Source of the DNA: Agelas oroides
Taxonomy: Eukaryota > Porifera > Demospongiae > Agelasida > Agelasidae
Assembly: GCA_949130485.1 (NCBI GenBank)
Contig: OX422189.1
Coordinates: forward strand, 8,623,220 to 8,687,219
DNA: 64,000 nt
Reading direction: 5' to 3'
The notes beneath the pieces are model-generated. The model ran no database searches and was not told the DNA's origin. It saw only the letters and a program-made list of their open reading frames with translations. A program made the position numbers and the translations under genes. This document shows positions 1-10,982 of the stretch, one piece after another (positions within the stretch are counted from its first letter, which is position 1; every line of letters starts with the position of its first letter).

Positions 1-264
1 GTGGTAGTGTTTGACAGAGGGCAGAGGTGTGATGTTCTACCTGAGTGTGAGATTGATGGCTCTGTACTACCCAGTGGGTATGAGGGAAAATGTCTGGGCT
101 ACTGGTGGAGAGGAGATCTCCTTGCTTCACGTGCTGTGGAAGAGAACATTCAGAAGGCCAGGAGAGCCTTCTTTCACTTTGGAAGCATTGGGGCTTTTCA
201 GGGTGACCTTAGTCCCTTGTCAACAAGGTCAGTAGTGGAGACATGTGTGGTTCCAGTTCTTCTA
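1..264 (+). pseudogene. LINE reverse-transcriptase ORF fragment, 5' part (broken)
   Basis: An open frame runs in from the window edge and reads as the region after the catalytic core of an L1-like non-LTR retrotransposon polyprotein. It shows the LGYWW signature, a stretch on multiplying and raising ARRAFFHFG, and ends in VPVLL, which in this family is followed by YGCE. The frame is interrupted after position 264 by a Helitron-like insertion and resumes in the same frame at 2073. Only the downstream part of the protein lies in the window. It is a broken mobile-element gene, not a host gene. Confidence 0.75.
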
Positions 265-393
265 AAGTCACAAAAAAGTTTGCCAAACGCAAACAAGCAC
301 ATGTAGGGATGAAATCCTCAAAAACCAACCAAACAAGACGGGAACGACACCACAATACTTTTACACCATCCCTACATCTTGTGCCATTTTGCC
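265..393 (+). repeat. 5'-end arm of internal inverted repeat, copy A
   Basis: The first ~128 bp of the Helitron-like element recur in inverted orientation about 420 bp downstream (about 815-942). Both arms include the terminal AAGTCAC / GTGACTT. The same pair is present in copies C (4141-4268 and 4688-4816) and D (35110-35238 and 35660-35788). It can fold into a long hairpin that brings the 5' terminus against an internal site. Confidence 0.8.
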
Positions 394-814
394 AAAACTG
401 TGTGTTTGTATTTGTTTTTTAGTTGTGTGTAGAAGAGGGTTGTCTTGTAGATGGAAGGGTGTGGCGTGGGTGTGTTGTGCATAGTGAGTATGTTGTGTTG
501 TTGGTGGTTGCTACTGAGTGTAGCAGGTATGGTCCAAGTTGTGTGTAGAAGGTGTGGAGTGAGTGAGGAGTGGTGAGTGTGTGTGTTATGTTGGAATGTG
601 CATTATGTTGTTAAGTTTTATGCCTGTTTAGCATGATAGATATGGGTTGTCTTGTATACAGGTGGCTGTGAAGTGAGTAGTGGTAATTTTGTAATGCTTT
701 GTGAAGGATGGGTTATTTTGTGAGATAGTTGAATGGAGTGAAGTACTATGTTTGTTTGTGGTTGGTGTGGGCTAATAAGTACAAATGTAGAGGGTTTTGT
801 GTTGTGTACAGGTG

Positions 815-942
815 GCAAAATGGCACAAGATGTAGGGATGGTGTAAAAGTATTGTGGTGTCGTTCCCGTCTTGTTTGGTTGGTTTTTGAGGATTTCATCC
901 CTACATGTGCTTGTTTGCGTTTGGCAAACTTTTTTGTGACTT
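815..942 (-). repeat. internal inverted copy of the 5' terminus, copy A
   Basis: Reverse-complement arm of the repeat at 265-393. It is followed by a T-rich run, the motif AACCACACCCCAAGTG and then non-coding sequence. Short open frames across this GT-rich segment appear on both strands but carry no recognisable domain. Confidence 0.75.
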
Positions 943-2072
943 GTTTCTGTTGTTTTTTTTGTTGTTGTTGTGTAACCACACCCCAAGTGAAATGACTTGT
1001 TATGTAGTTTATTGTTGATGTTGATGGATTTCTGGAGGATGTTAGCTGTTTGCACTTATCCACTTGACAATGGAATCATGGGTGTAACTGTTGTCTAATT
1101 GGGTATGTGCATGTGTGTGTGAGTGGTTGTTGTAAGGCACTGTGGTATATACATGACTGTCTACCTGTTCTGTTGTATGACAGGGTTGTAACACTGTATG
1201 CAGTGTGTTGTCCAAGGAACAGTTTCTATAGCTGGTTATACATTGTGGGCAGGTGTGTGTAGGTTGTGTATGGTGGGTGGCAGGTACATAGGTCATAAAG
1301 AGGTAAGGCATAACTGTGGTAAAGGAACCCTTGGAGAGTAAGAGTGTTTTTCCGGGTTCTTCCAGTACTTGTTACGGGACGCTTGCCTTTCGCTTTCTTT
1401 GTTTCGCAGATAGTTCTGCTTATCCCGCGCCCGTTTCTTGTGGACGTTACGCATACTGCGTTCCTTGTCAAATCCAGCACAAGTACGTCAACTGCTGTAT
1501 GAAAGTAGCAACATATGCAATCGTTTGGGAATCAATCGATCGTCAAGTTCTCTACGGAAGTAGAATAACCGCAGCTGCATGCCAACTTCACGTGCTGTAG
1601 CTGTTGAACTTGTGTTGACGTAATCGCTATGAATATTCTATTCTAACAAAATGGCGTATAGCAGCAAGCATAAGCGTGGGGTTACCTGAGAATCGCCGAT
1701 TAATTCGACTTCTTTCTTTGAGAACGATGAGTGGTGGGTACAATACCCAGTAATTTATGCTGATCTTTCGCGTTTGAATCGTTGTAATAGCTTCAGCCGT
1801 TGTCGTGCTATCGTGGTGAGCAAAAGAAGAAGTCAGAAGATAGACGATTTGCCTTTTTTAGCGACTTGACTGTCAGGTACTTAGCGATGCTTTCCAGCAA
1901 ATTTAACGATCCTGTTGCCCATGGAAGCACTCGATAATGTCTGATATGGCTCATGGAGGCCGTTGACTTATCTAACGCGGACATTTCGAGCGTGTCATTT
2001 GTGCACTTTGAATGTGGCCGCCATTTTTTTTCGGGGTCATCCCTACATATGGCGTACTACCGTACGCCATGA

Positions 2073-2747
2073 TATGGTTGTGAGAATTGGATTGTGACAG
2101 AGCAGATAATGCAGCAGTTGGAGGCCTGTTTGGGGGAGTTGGCGAAGAGGGCATTAAGATGGCCAAAGCATCACTCCAATACAGCCGCAGTCACTACTCT
2201 AGAGATGGAGTCTGTAAGGTCCCGATTGCTGATCAGGAAACTAGGGTTCTTGAAGAGGACGGTGAGGGATGGTGCTACTGGAGTGGGCGGAGCTGCTATG
2301 AGGTCAATGGTGGATGATGTTGCTTCATTGTGTCTGGTCAAGGAATGTAGAGAACTTGAAGAGGGTTTCGGGACTCAGTTCACAGATAAGATATTAGGTG
2401 GAGACCCAGACCAGATCAACATGAAAGAGGTGAAGAAGGTGATTGGGCAGCTGGACAGAGAGAAGAGGATTGAGTTGTGTGAAGGGAAGGCTCCACAGAT
2501 TGCAGCGGTGGCAAGAAATAGAGGATGGTTGAGGTTGTGGGATATGGCTCTTGACTTGGGACTGCGGCACACTAGAGGCCTGCAAGTGATGTCAAGGTTG
2601 ATCAGTAGTCATGGCCGAGGAAGGAAGCCCTGTCATCTCTGTGATCAAGTGAACCTGGCTACTTCTGTGCTGGAACACGTGTTGGAGCAGCATATGAATA
2701 GACTGAACCTAAATGAGATGACTGCACTGGAAAGACTTATTTCTGGC
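2073..2747 (+). pseudogene. LINE reverse-transcriptase ORF fragment, 3' part
   Basis: This continues in frame the fragment that stops at 264. It opens with YGCENW and then has the PKHHSNTA and RKLGFL stretches typical of the C-terminal part of L1-like polyproteins. Near 2628-2690 there is a CxxC plus H(x4)H zinc-knuckle-like motif (CHLC, then HVLEQH). The homology ends near 2747, where a truncated Helitron-like copy begins and adds seven unrelated residues before a stop. The original 3' end of the retrotransposon is missing. Confidence 0.75.
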
Positions 2748-3552
2748 GTATGGTGGGTGGCAGGTACATAGGTCATAAAGAGGTAAGGCATAACTGTGGT
2801 AAAGGAACCCTTGGAGAGTAAGAGTGTTTTTCCGGGTTCTTCCAGTACTTGTTACGGGACGCTTGCCTTTCGCTTTCTTTGTTTCGCAGATAGTTCTGCT
2901 TATCCCGCGCCCGTTTCTTGTGGACGTTACGCATACTGCGTTCCTTGTCAAATCCAGCACAAGTACGTCAACTGCTGTATGAAAGTAGCAACATATGCAA
3001 TCGTTTGGGAATCAATCGATCGTCAAGTTCTCTACGGAAGTAGAATAACCGCAGCTGCATGCCAACTTCACGTGCTGTAGCTGTTGAACTTCTGTTGACG
3101 TAATCGCTATGAATATTCTATTCTAACAAAATGGCGTATAGCAGCAAGCATAAGCGTGGGGTTACCTGAGAATCGCCGATTAATTCGACTTCTTTCTTTG
3201 AGAACGATGAGTGGTGGGTACAATACCCAGTAATTTATGCTGATCTTTCGCGTTTGAATCGTTGTAATAGCTTCAGCCGTTGTCGTGCTATCGTGGTGAG
3301 CAAAAGAAGAAGTCAGAAGATAGACGATTTGCCTTTTTTAGCGACTTGACTGTCAGGTACTTAGCGATGCTTTCCAGCAAATTTAACGATCCTGTTGCCC
3401 ATGGAAGCACTCGATAATGTCTGATATGGCTCATGGAGGCCGTTGACTTATCTAACGCGGACATTTCGAGCGTGTCATTTGTGCACTTTGAATGTGGCCG
3501 CCATTTTTTTTCGGGGTCATCCCTACATATGGCGTACTACCGTACGCCATGA
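2748..3552 (+). mobile_element. Helitron-like element, copy B, 5'-truncated
   Basis: From GTATGGTGGGTGG onward it is nearly identical to the last 805 bp of copy A and ends in the same hairpin plus GA, followed by T. It lacks the 5' terminus, the GT-rich region and the internal inverted repeat. It directly abuts the LINE fragment. That is what would be seen if an outer element had captured the LINE sequence, or if copy A's 3' half had been duplicated. Confidence 0.7.
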
Positions 3553-4140
3553 TACTGGCTCTTTGGCTAAATATACAGTCCTAACGACTCTATTATCTAT
3601 GATTTTACCGACAATTTTCAAACGTAAACGGATTCCCAGGTTTTTCTGGGAATGATCGCGCATGCGCAAGCAGTCGATACCAGGCCGTCTTTCTCCTCCC
3701 ACGCGGCCTGGGTACGAGGCTAAATCAGTAGCTACCTTCCTCAATCTTACTACTTTTCTTAATAGACTGCCCTTTAGCTACTATATAACAATCAAGTTCC
3801 ACATTCTACGTATCTGTGCTTCTTATTGAGGGCTTTTTGATATTTCTGCATGAAGTATTATTGTTGATTTGTGAGGGAATCACCTGCTTGCATCAAGAGT
3901 ATGGAAATTCTTTACTGCAACTTTGAAGTGCATTTGTAACGACTCCTTCACAGATGTTCTGAGGGTTGTCAGTGTATTGTGGTTGTAGGATGAACTGGGC
4001 AGCTGCCTCTTGGGCTGGCTTAACCACTCTGTGGTAAAATAACCAACTTGTTTTTGCAGAGAGGAGAGCCTATGGTTTAATTATATCACTTTCTAAGTAT
4101 TGGATAAACAGAGGAGTATATACTCCTGATTGTACAATAA
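3553..4140. other. non-coding flank, left part of first duplication unit
   Basis: From about 3597 the sequence matches 30668-31217 closely, including the right terminus of a TAGCC-type element (ends CCCAGG-like, GAGGCTA near 3722) and a region with TTGCATCAAGAGTATGG. No gene was seen. It ends at the insertion point of Helitron-like copy C. Confidence 0.6.
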
Positions 4141-5006
4141 AAGTCACAAAAAAGTTTGCCAAACGCAAACAAGCACATGTAGGGATGAAATCCTCAAAAA
4201 CCAACCAAACAAGACGGGAACGACACCACAATACTTTTACACCATCCCTACATCTTGTGCCATTTTGCCAAAACTGTGTGTTTGTATTTGTTTTTTAGTT
4301 GTGTGTAGAAGAGGGTTGTCTTGTAGATGGAAGGGTGTGGCGTGGGTGTGTTGTGCATAGTGAGTATGTTGTGTTGTTGGTGGTTGCTACTGAGTGTAGC
4401 AGGTATGGTCCAAGTTGTGTGTAGAAGGTGTGGAGTGAGTGAGGAGTGGTGAGTGTGTGTGGTATGTTGGAATGTGCATTATGTTGTTAAGTTTTATGCC
4501 TGTTTAGCATGATAGATATGGGTTGTCTTGTATACAGGTGGCTGTGAAGTGAGTAGTGGTAATTTTGTAATGCTTTGTGAAGGATGGGTTATTTTGTGAG
4601 ATAGTTGAATGGAGTGAAGTACTATGTTTGTTTGTGGTTGGTGTGGGCTAATAATTACAAATGTAGAGGGTTTTGTGTTGTGTACAGGTGGCAAAATGGC
4701 ACAAGATGTAGGGATGGTGTAAAAGTATTGTGGTGTCGTTCCCGTCTTGTTTGGTTGGTTTTTGAGGATTTCATCCCTACATGTGCTTGTTTGCGTTTGG
4801 CAAACTTTTTTGTGACTTGTTTCTGTTGTTTTTTTTTTGTTGTTGTGTAACCACACCCCAAGTGAAATGACTTGTTATGTAGTTTATTGTTGATGTTGAT
4901 GGATTTCTGGAGGATGTTAGCTGTTTGCACTTATCCACTTGACAATGGAATCATGGGTGTAACTGTTGTCTAATTGGGTATGTGCATGTGTGTGTGAGTG
5001 GTTGTT

Positions 5007-5318
5007 CTAAGGCACTGTGGTCTCGGGGTCCTCCCAATAACGGGTATGGGAGGACGCCCTTTTGGTCTCGGGGTCCTCCCAATAACGGGTATGGGAGGAC
5101 GCCCTCTTGGTCTCGGGGTCCTCCCAATAACGGGTATGGGAAGATGCCCTTTTCTTTTCAGGGTTCTTCCAATAACTAGTAAGAGAGTACGCCCGGGAAG
5201 ATGCCCTTTGTTTTTCCGGGTTCTTCCAGTACTTGTTACGGGACGCTTGCCTTTTGCTTTCTTTGTTTCGCAGATAGTTCTGCTTATCCCGCGCCCGTTT
5301 CTTGTGGACGTTACGCAT
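5007..5318 (-). CDS. KNPEK/WEDPE-type repeat protein fragment inside Helitron-like copy C
   Basis: The 103-residue frame starts with a very basic stretch (HKKRARDKQNYLRNKESKR) and continues as 15-residue repeats of the form YWEDPETKRASSHTR, three near-identical and two diverged. Each unit is encoded by 45 bp. Basic Y..NPEK.RAS repeats of this kind occur at the N-terminus of transposon-encoded proteins in sponges and cnidarians; that association is from recollection. The frame has no helicase or replicase domain here, so it looks like a leftover first exon of an autonomous element. The frame extends open a few codons upstream of the ATG. Confidence 0.45.
   Translation of the reverse strand: MRNVHKKRARDKQNYLRNKESKRQASRNKYWKNPEKQRASSRAYSLTSYWKNPEKKRASSHTRYWEDPETKRASSHTRYWEDPETKRASSHTRYWEDPETTVP
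5021..5155. repeat. 45-bp tandem repeat, three units (copy C)
   Basis: The unit GGTCTCGGGGTCCTCCCAAT plus 25 bp is repeated three times with a fourth diverged unit. Copy D has two units (about 35989-36075); copies A and B have none. The unit length keeps the 15-residue coding repeat in frame. Confidence 0.85.
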
Positions 5319-5945
5319 ACTGCGTTCCTTGTCAAATCCAGCACAAGTACGTCAACTGCTGTATGAAAGTAGCAACATATGCAATCGTTTGGGAATCAAT
5401 CGATCGTCAAGTTCTCTACGGAAGTAGAATAACCGCAGCTGCATGCCAACTTCACGTGCTGTAGCTGTTGAACTTGTGTTGACGTAATCGCTATGAATAT
5501 TCTATTCTAACAAAATGGCGTATAGCAGCAAGCATAAGCGTGGGGTTACCTGAGAATCGCCGATTAATTCGACTTCTTTCTTTGAGAACGATGAGTGGTG
5601 GGTACAATACCCAGTAATTTATGCTGATCTTTCGCGTTTGAATCGTTGTAATAGCTTCAGCCGTTGTCGTGCTATCGTGGTGAGCAAAAGAAGAAGAAGA
5701 AGAAGTCAGAAGATAGACGATTTGCCTTTTTTAGCGACTTGACTGTCAGGTACTTAGCGATGCTTTCCAGCAAATTTAACGATCCTGTTGCCCATGGAAG
5801 CACTCGATAATGTCTGATATGGCTCATGGAGGCCGTTGACTTATCTAACGCGGACATTTCGAGCGTGTCATTTGTGCACTTTGAATGTGGCCGCCATTTT
5901 TTTTCGGGGTCATCCCTACATATGGCGTACTACCGTACGCCATGA

Positions 5946-6851
5946 TAGTTTGTGCATGTACAGAATACTTTATACAAAACTGCGTTATAGTTTACTGTGT
6001 CAATGTGGTATAAATTGGATATATTACCTATACTCAGAATATAAACACGATATGCTCCGCTGGTTAGTTTATACCCTCGGCTGCACCTCGAGTAAACCGT
6101 CTAGCGGAGTATATCTGTATTTACACTCTTAATATAGGTAGTATATTGAATACTTCTACTGTCATCATCCATGCAAGCAGCATATGTGCTGTCACGTGCT
6201 GTATGCATATTATATGATAAACCATATATACACTGTAGTATATAGAAAGGTGGGCTTTACTACAGTGTTAACCGCTAAGCATATTTACTGCATTCTAACT
6301 GCTACATCATACTGCTCAAATGACCACAGTAAAAACCATATGTGAGAACTGAGTACTCTGAACTCTTGTTCAAGCTTGTTAGTGGTTGGTTTGGACCACT
6401 TGAACATCTCTTGGGTTTTGTTATCTTACCACCTTGTTCAGCCAACATGCAAATAGTACTAGATGATCGCGGATACTCATATTAATGTTGTATGATATCA
6501 CTCATATTAATGTTGTATCATATCAACGTTGTATGACTGTATGATGTCACCCATATTAACATTGTTCCCAGGATCTACCTGCAGTGAGAACCATGGGAAG
6601 AGTCTGGAAACAAGTCTATTGATATGTAGTGTGAAATAGCCAATTGATGATGCTGTATGACCAAGCTGTTTTCGCAGTCTGCTTTTGGGGTACAAAGCTT
6701 TTAATTTAGTTGGTGTCATGAATGTATAACAAAGTACATGTCAAGGTTGAGTGCAGCATCAAAATTATAACTTACAGAGGTATTGTTAAGCAGTATAACT
6801 CACACAGGTATTGTTAAGCAGCTAAAAACTGAAAATGTTACAGTTAGAGCA
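5946..6851. other. non-coding 3' flank of TGF1
   Basis: Closely matches 31219-32229 downstream of TGF3. It holds a short array of TCATATTAATGTTGTATGATA units near 6477-6550 that is much longer in the other copy. No gene was seen. Confidence 0.6.
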
Positions 6852-8410
6852 CTATGCACATCCACATGAGGTCACAGTAATATCCTCAAGTTTTGCAATA
6901 ACAAATTCACCATTGTATATCATCAACACAACTGTATAACTAGTGCTACGTGAAACACAGTGGGGCCGAATTGATGAAACTGGGCTATTTGAACCAAGAA
7001 GGCTGTAAATTTTAAATACAGCTGCACTCCAACCAACTGGACAGGTACCTAGACAGTAGTTAACATCAAATAAGGTGGGTAGCAGGATGAAATTAAACCC
7101 AAGGTCCTCACGAAAATTGATTTGAAGTGGATGCAGACAGCAGGTTGTTTCGTTAAACTTGCAATATCCGTCATCAAGTGTTTCATTAGACACATCAACT
7201 TTTTCGTTATACCCACTGTAGTCCTCTTCAAGTTCATCTAACTCTCGTTTGGGTCGCTGTTCTGAAGGGTCATCTTCTACCTTCCGTGAGATAACCAATT
7301 TTGCTGACTTTTTTCTAAGTCCACCATCAAAAATGTGCTTGCCACAACCAGGAGAGTCTACACAGTGAGCTGACACCTCAAGAACCAATCGACCGTTGGA
7401 TCCACTTTTGAGCCAGATAGCAATGATGGGTGTGATATCAAAGGTTTTGTATCTGGGCTGCTTTAGTCCATCATGCATAGTATTGACAATGAGAGTTGGT
7501 CCATTGGTAGATGCCTTGACTTTAATGTGAAGATATGGGACATGTTGTTGGGGTACTGGGGAGTCCTGGAACAGTAGTAATTCAGCCTTGGTGAGTGTTT
7601 GATTTGTAATATTCTCCAGTTTGTCCAGTTCAAACAGGATAGAGTAGCCACCCAACTGGTCATTGCTGGCAGACGTTGGCATTGTTGTCCCCACAGTGTT
7701 AGGGTCTGTGTGAAAGACAGTCAAGATGACTATACAGATACTATGAAAATCTTCATTCAAACTTGCTAGCATACTTTGAATGTAGTCAAGAATATGAAAA
7801 TTTTAGTACCATTTATCTACTATGCAGCAGAACGTAGAATGCAGTAGCATTTAGGAAAGTCCAGAAGCATGCTGTCCCATGCAAGATTTAGACCGACTCA
7901 GGTCAATCCTGAGTCCAACGTTTGGTCATTTAACTATAAGTTAGTTAATCAATGCACAATCAAGTTTTTACTACTGCCACATAATAAATCACTTGCTAAA
8001 TGTGCAGTGATAGCTACCTCATTACCTGATATTGCCTGTGCCTTTCCTTGTCTGTGCAGCTGTCCAACAATTGTATACTTGTCTGTGGACTTCTCACTGT
8101 TGTCTTCATTCGCATGTGCTCTCCTTGCTTCCTCAGCAGTCTGGTAGTCCCTGAATGCTGCAACTATGGCTTCCTGATCCTCTGTGAGTGGTTCACTGGA
8201 ACCCAGGGGCTCCGTCAAGCCTAACCTGGTCAAGATATCTGCTCTGACTGTTTCCATCTTTTGCAGCTTTAAGTCATCTTCACCCTTTTCTTCAGGGAGG
8301 TGATCCACCTCCTTGACACGGGCAAGGTGGATTGCAAACATCATGATAATAATTGCAGCAAGCAAGACAAACACAATCTGCATTAGTAGGAAACTCTTCT
8401 GGACTCCCAT
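6852..8410 (-). CDS. TGF-beta superfamily ligand, TGF1 (two exons)
   Basis: A predicted secreted growth-factor precursor of 412 aa. Exon 1 is 8410-8026 and exon 2 is 7705-6852, with a 320-bp GT-AG intron in phase 1 (donor GTAATG; acceptor CACACAG). The start MGVQKS was chosen because paralogs share MGIQK; an upstream in-frame ATG lies at 8440. Residues 6-30 are hydrophobic (signal peptide or anchor). Residues 54-68 form a TGF-beta-like prodomain helix (VRADILTRLGL). Cysteines 243 and 249 lie in SAHCVDSPGC, like the latency-peptide SAHC motif. RPKR at 279-282 predicts furin cleavage and a 130-residue ligand. Mature cysteines are 310, 317, 318, 346, 350, 378, 409 and 411. The position normally holding the inter-chain cysteine is His (PHC). 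Nearly identical to TGF3. Confidence 0.88.
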
Positions 8411-9496
8411 TTCGCTGTGATAACTAGTTGGCTCAGCCACTGACAGAAAAAAGGTGCTGACAGCAGTTGTTTCTTGTACTTCTGAATTCTGATTAGCAGT
8501 GCTAGCTACGTACTGAAGAAGTTTGAAGGTGAATTATGCACACTAAAAATCAAATGTTTCACTTTGCTTGCTATTTAGCTACACCTCATGAAAGCAAGTT
8601 AACTGTTTGAACTCTGAACCTCAGAGTGATTACCATGGTTACAGACAAGTTTGAGGGACAGTGGTTTACTAGCTAATTGCATATCAGGCAACCAAAAAGG
8701 AAGTTGGTTCGATAATGTTACAACTGATTATGACCACTAAACATTCGTGGAGGAGTGCCTGCATGAGATTCCATTTTTACTACAAGGTATTTGTAGTTTT
8801 AATTTGTACAGTTCATGGCTCACCTCACATGTACAGATGTTTAAAGGTTGTCAATAGATTTTTGGCTGATTTCCTGTTCTCAGATTTTGTTGCAAGCAGT
8901 CTCTAACACCAGAACAAACTTCCTATAATGGTACTGGTACTGTTTGAGGATTGTTAGCTAGCTGTTATAATCAAGTTTCTCTACTACTACCAATGATACT
9001 TTTTTGGCATTGTTTTGTGTGTCGGTATCTGATAGAAGTAGTAAGGTATAACGCCCTGGAATAAATGTATATTGAAGTGCAGTGTTGTTATAAGTGGAGA
9101 GATAGCTACATGTGTGTGGATTGGGTTTCGAGCATGTATTGCAAGCTTGGTTGGATTGGAATTTTCTCCAGAGCCATGTCTCACTCTCCTAAGCTTCATC
9201 TATATAAATATTATGGACAAATCTGACATTCTTGACTAGCCTATAGCATGCAGACACAGTCATGAGTGCTGTGATGTGGCAATAGTTAGCTATCAATGAT
9301 TCATGCAGGAAGGTTGCTAGTCCAATAGTGGCACTCACTAACTTTATCTGTACCTATTAATGTAATTTATCTCTTACATAGTCCTATTTTACTGAACCCT
9401 ATGGGCAAAGCAGTGAGGTCTTTAGCTAACATATGTCCCACCTAGTTATCGGGTTTAACTGTGATATTTTCCTTCCCTGAGGGCTATACAAGGGAA
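8411..9496. other. non-coding 5' flank of TGF1
   Basis: Matches 34011-34940 upstream of TGF3 with small indels. It also contains one unit of the AAGGAAGTTGG...CCTGC repeat that is tandemly arrayed upstream of TGF2 and TGF4. About 8880-9475 is directly duplicated at 9780-11450. No TATA box was obvious at the expected distance. No gene was seen. Confidence 0.55.
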
Positions 9497-9740
9497 AAAG
9501 TCACAAAAAAAGTTTTCTGAATGAAAACAAGTGCATGTAGGGATAGAACCCTCAAAAACCATCCAAATAAGATGAGAACGACACCACAACACTTTCACAC
9601 CATCTTGTGCCATTTTGCCAACTATGCCTTTTGTTAGTTGTGTACATAGGAGGGTTGCAGAAGCCAGTGGGTTGGGTATAGTGCTGGGTGTGTAGTGCAT
9701 GTTGATGTGCATGGGTAGTGGGTAATTGCCCAGGAAATGA
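9497..9740 (+). mobile_element. diverged 5'-end fragment of the Helitron-like family (copy E)
   Basis: AAAGTCACAAAAAAAGTT followed by GTAGGGAT, CCTCAAAAACC and GAACGACACCACAA matches the first 130 bp of copies A, C and D, with many substitutions. Similarity fades in the GT-rich part. No 3' hairpin is present. It is an older, truncated family member. Confidence 0.65.
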
Positions 9741-10080
9741 ATAAGTACTACATGGTGATGTACGAGAACTTCTGCGCTGAGATTTGTTGCAAGCAGTCTC
9801 TAACACCAGAACAAACTTCCTATAACGGCACTGGTACTGTTTGAGGATTGTTAGATAATTGTTGTAATCAAGTTTCTATACTACAACCAATGATACTTTT
9901 TTGGCATTGTTTTGTATGTCAGTATCTGATAGAAGCAGCAAGGTAGTTCAGTGCTGTTATAAGTGGAGATAGCTACATGTGTGTGGATTGGGTTTCGAGC
10001 ATGCATAGGTTGCAAGCTTGGTTGGATTGGAATTTTCTACAGAGCCATGTGCCACTCTCCTAAGCTTCATCTTTGTAATA

Positions 10081-10838
10081 CAGTGGAACCTCTATAATGC
10101 GGACACCATTGGTGCCATCTAAAGTGTCCTGAGTAAAGAGGTGTCCCTACTTCGGAGGCTTCCGGTATATTTCCGGTAGGCGTGGCAATGCGTTCTCGTG
10201 CAGTTGAGCACTACGAAGGTGCGCGTTAGTGGTATGATGGCAAGAAAGGATAGCCAGAGGCTAGAACTGTGCGTACCAGTGTTAGTATAATGTCCAATTG
10301 GTGAATCAATCAGCGGTGCTGGACAATCTTGTGCGAGAGGCCTGCCAGCGTCCGCATTATCGAGTGAATTTTGTACAGTCCAGGTACTAGCGAGACCGCA
10401 AAATCTGTCCGCTTTACGGAATAGCGAGGTGTCCGCATTTCGGAGAGCTTTAAAGTATTACGCATAATGCAAATTCAATCCGGACCGCAATATTTGTCGT
10501 GTATAATGAGGTGTCCGCTATAGAGAATGTCCGTTATGGGAGGTTCAGTGGCGTAGCCAGAGTTCAGCAATTACCTGGGCACTTGGTGGGCGTAAGTCCA
10601 CCACACTCTAGGGCATGGCCCCCGCACGCAAATCGAGCAAGTGGCTGATGCGAAACAACAAATCTAGTTTGCCTGGCCTAAGCAGCATTGGCACTGCATG
10701 ACATAATTCTATATACAGCAATGCTGTTGCGGTTCAGGTAAGTTGACCTCGCATGATTTACTAGGGCACTCAGAAATTCACCAGAGCCTGGGCCCGTATG
10801 GACCCGGGTGTAGCTACGCCACTGGGGAGGTTCCACTG
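10081..10838. mobile_element. mariner/pogo-like MITE with TA target site
   Basis: Termini are CAGTGGAACCTC and its inverse GAGGTTCCACTG, flanked by TA on both sides (10079-10080, 10839-10840). Paralogous sequence near 9215 and 34752 shows the empty site with one TA. Internal sequence repeats GTGTCC-CGCTATA-type motifs and has no transposase frame. A second element is nested inside at 10546-10824. Confidence 0.8.
10546..10824. mobile_element. hAT-type MITE nested in the mariner-like MITE
   Basis: 279 bp with termini CAGTGGCGTAGCCAG and GTAGCTACGCCACTG, flanked by a perfect 8-bp duplication GGGAGGTT (10538-10545 and 10825-10832). The 8-bp duplication and CAG-type termini fit the hAT superfamily. 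It sits within the right terminus of the host MITE, so it inserted later. Confidence 0.85.
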
Positions 10839-10982
10839 TATTATGGACAAATCTGACATTCTTGACAAGCTCTAGCAGACACAGTCATGAGTGCTGTGAT
10901 GTGGCAATAGTTAGCTATAGCTATCATGCAGAAAGGTTACAAGTCCAATAGTGATTCAGTAGCTAACTTTATCTGTACCTAA

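Larger units (their letters stand above)
265..2072 (+). mobile_element. Helitron-like non-autonomous element, copy A
   Basis: The 1808-bp unit begins AAGTCACAAAAAAG and ends in a perfect 9-bp stem hairpin (ATGGCGTAC, TACC loop, GTACGCCAT) followed by GA. It splits a LINE reading frame precisely: the codons on both sides join in frame, with no target-site duplication, between A (264) and T (2073). The first 128 bp recur inverted at about 815-942. The middle is GT-rich. The 3' half is shared with copies B (2748-3552), C (4141-5945) and D (35110-36887). A|T insertion without duplication and a 3' hairpin are Helitron traits. The canonical TC start and CTRR end are absent, so the class is inferred. 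Unlike C and D it lacks the 45-bp tandem repeats. Confidence 0.7.
4141..5945 (+). mobile_element. Helitron-like non-autonomous element, copy C
   Basis: A full-length 1805-bp copy with the same termini as copy A. The empty site exists in the paralogous block near 31211-31225: the left flank ending CAATAA joins the right flank starting TAGTTTG with nothing lost or duplicated. This shows insertion between A and T without a target-site duplication. It contains the internal inverted repeat, 45-bp tandem repeats at about 5021-5155 and a minus-strand open frame of KNPEK-type repeats. Confidence 0.8.

Noticed and set aside
265..942. Interpretation of 265-942 as a separate TIR MITE inside a second element
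   Set aside because: The whole 1.8-kb unit inserted as one piece at three sites, with the same outer ends and clean A|T junctions, so the inverted copy is internal structure.
618..1063. Open frames on both strands across the GT-rich middle of Helitron-like copy A (also in copies C and D)
   Set aside because: Low-complexity composition, no domain, and frames change length between copies (C has a different run of T). Treated as non-coding element sequence.
5021..5155. Regular direct repeats that could be mistaken for a CRISPR array
   Set aside because: Units are contiguous without unique spacers, code for in-frame peptide repeats, and the genome is eukaryotic.
8411..8440. Upstream ATG (MAEPTSYHSE) as the start of TGF1
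   Set aside because: Not shared with TGF2, TGF4 or TGF5. The MGIQK/MGVQK start is common to all and directly precedes the hydrophobic segment.
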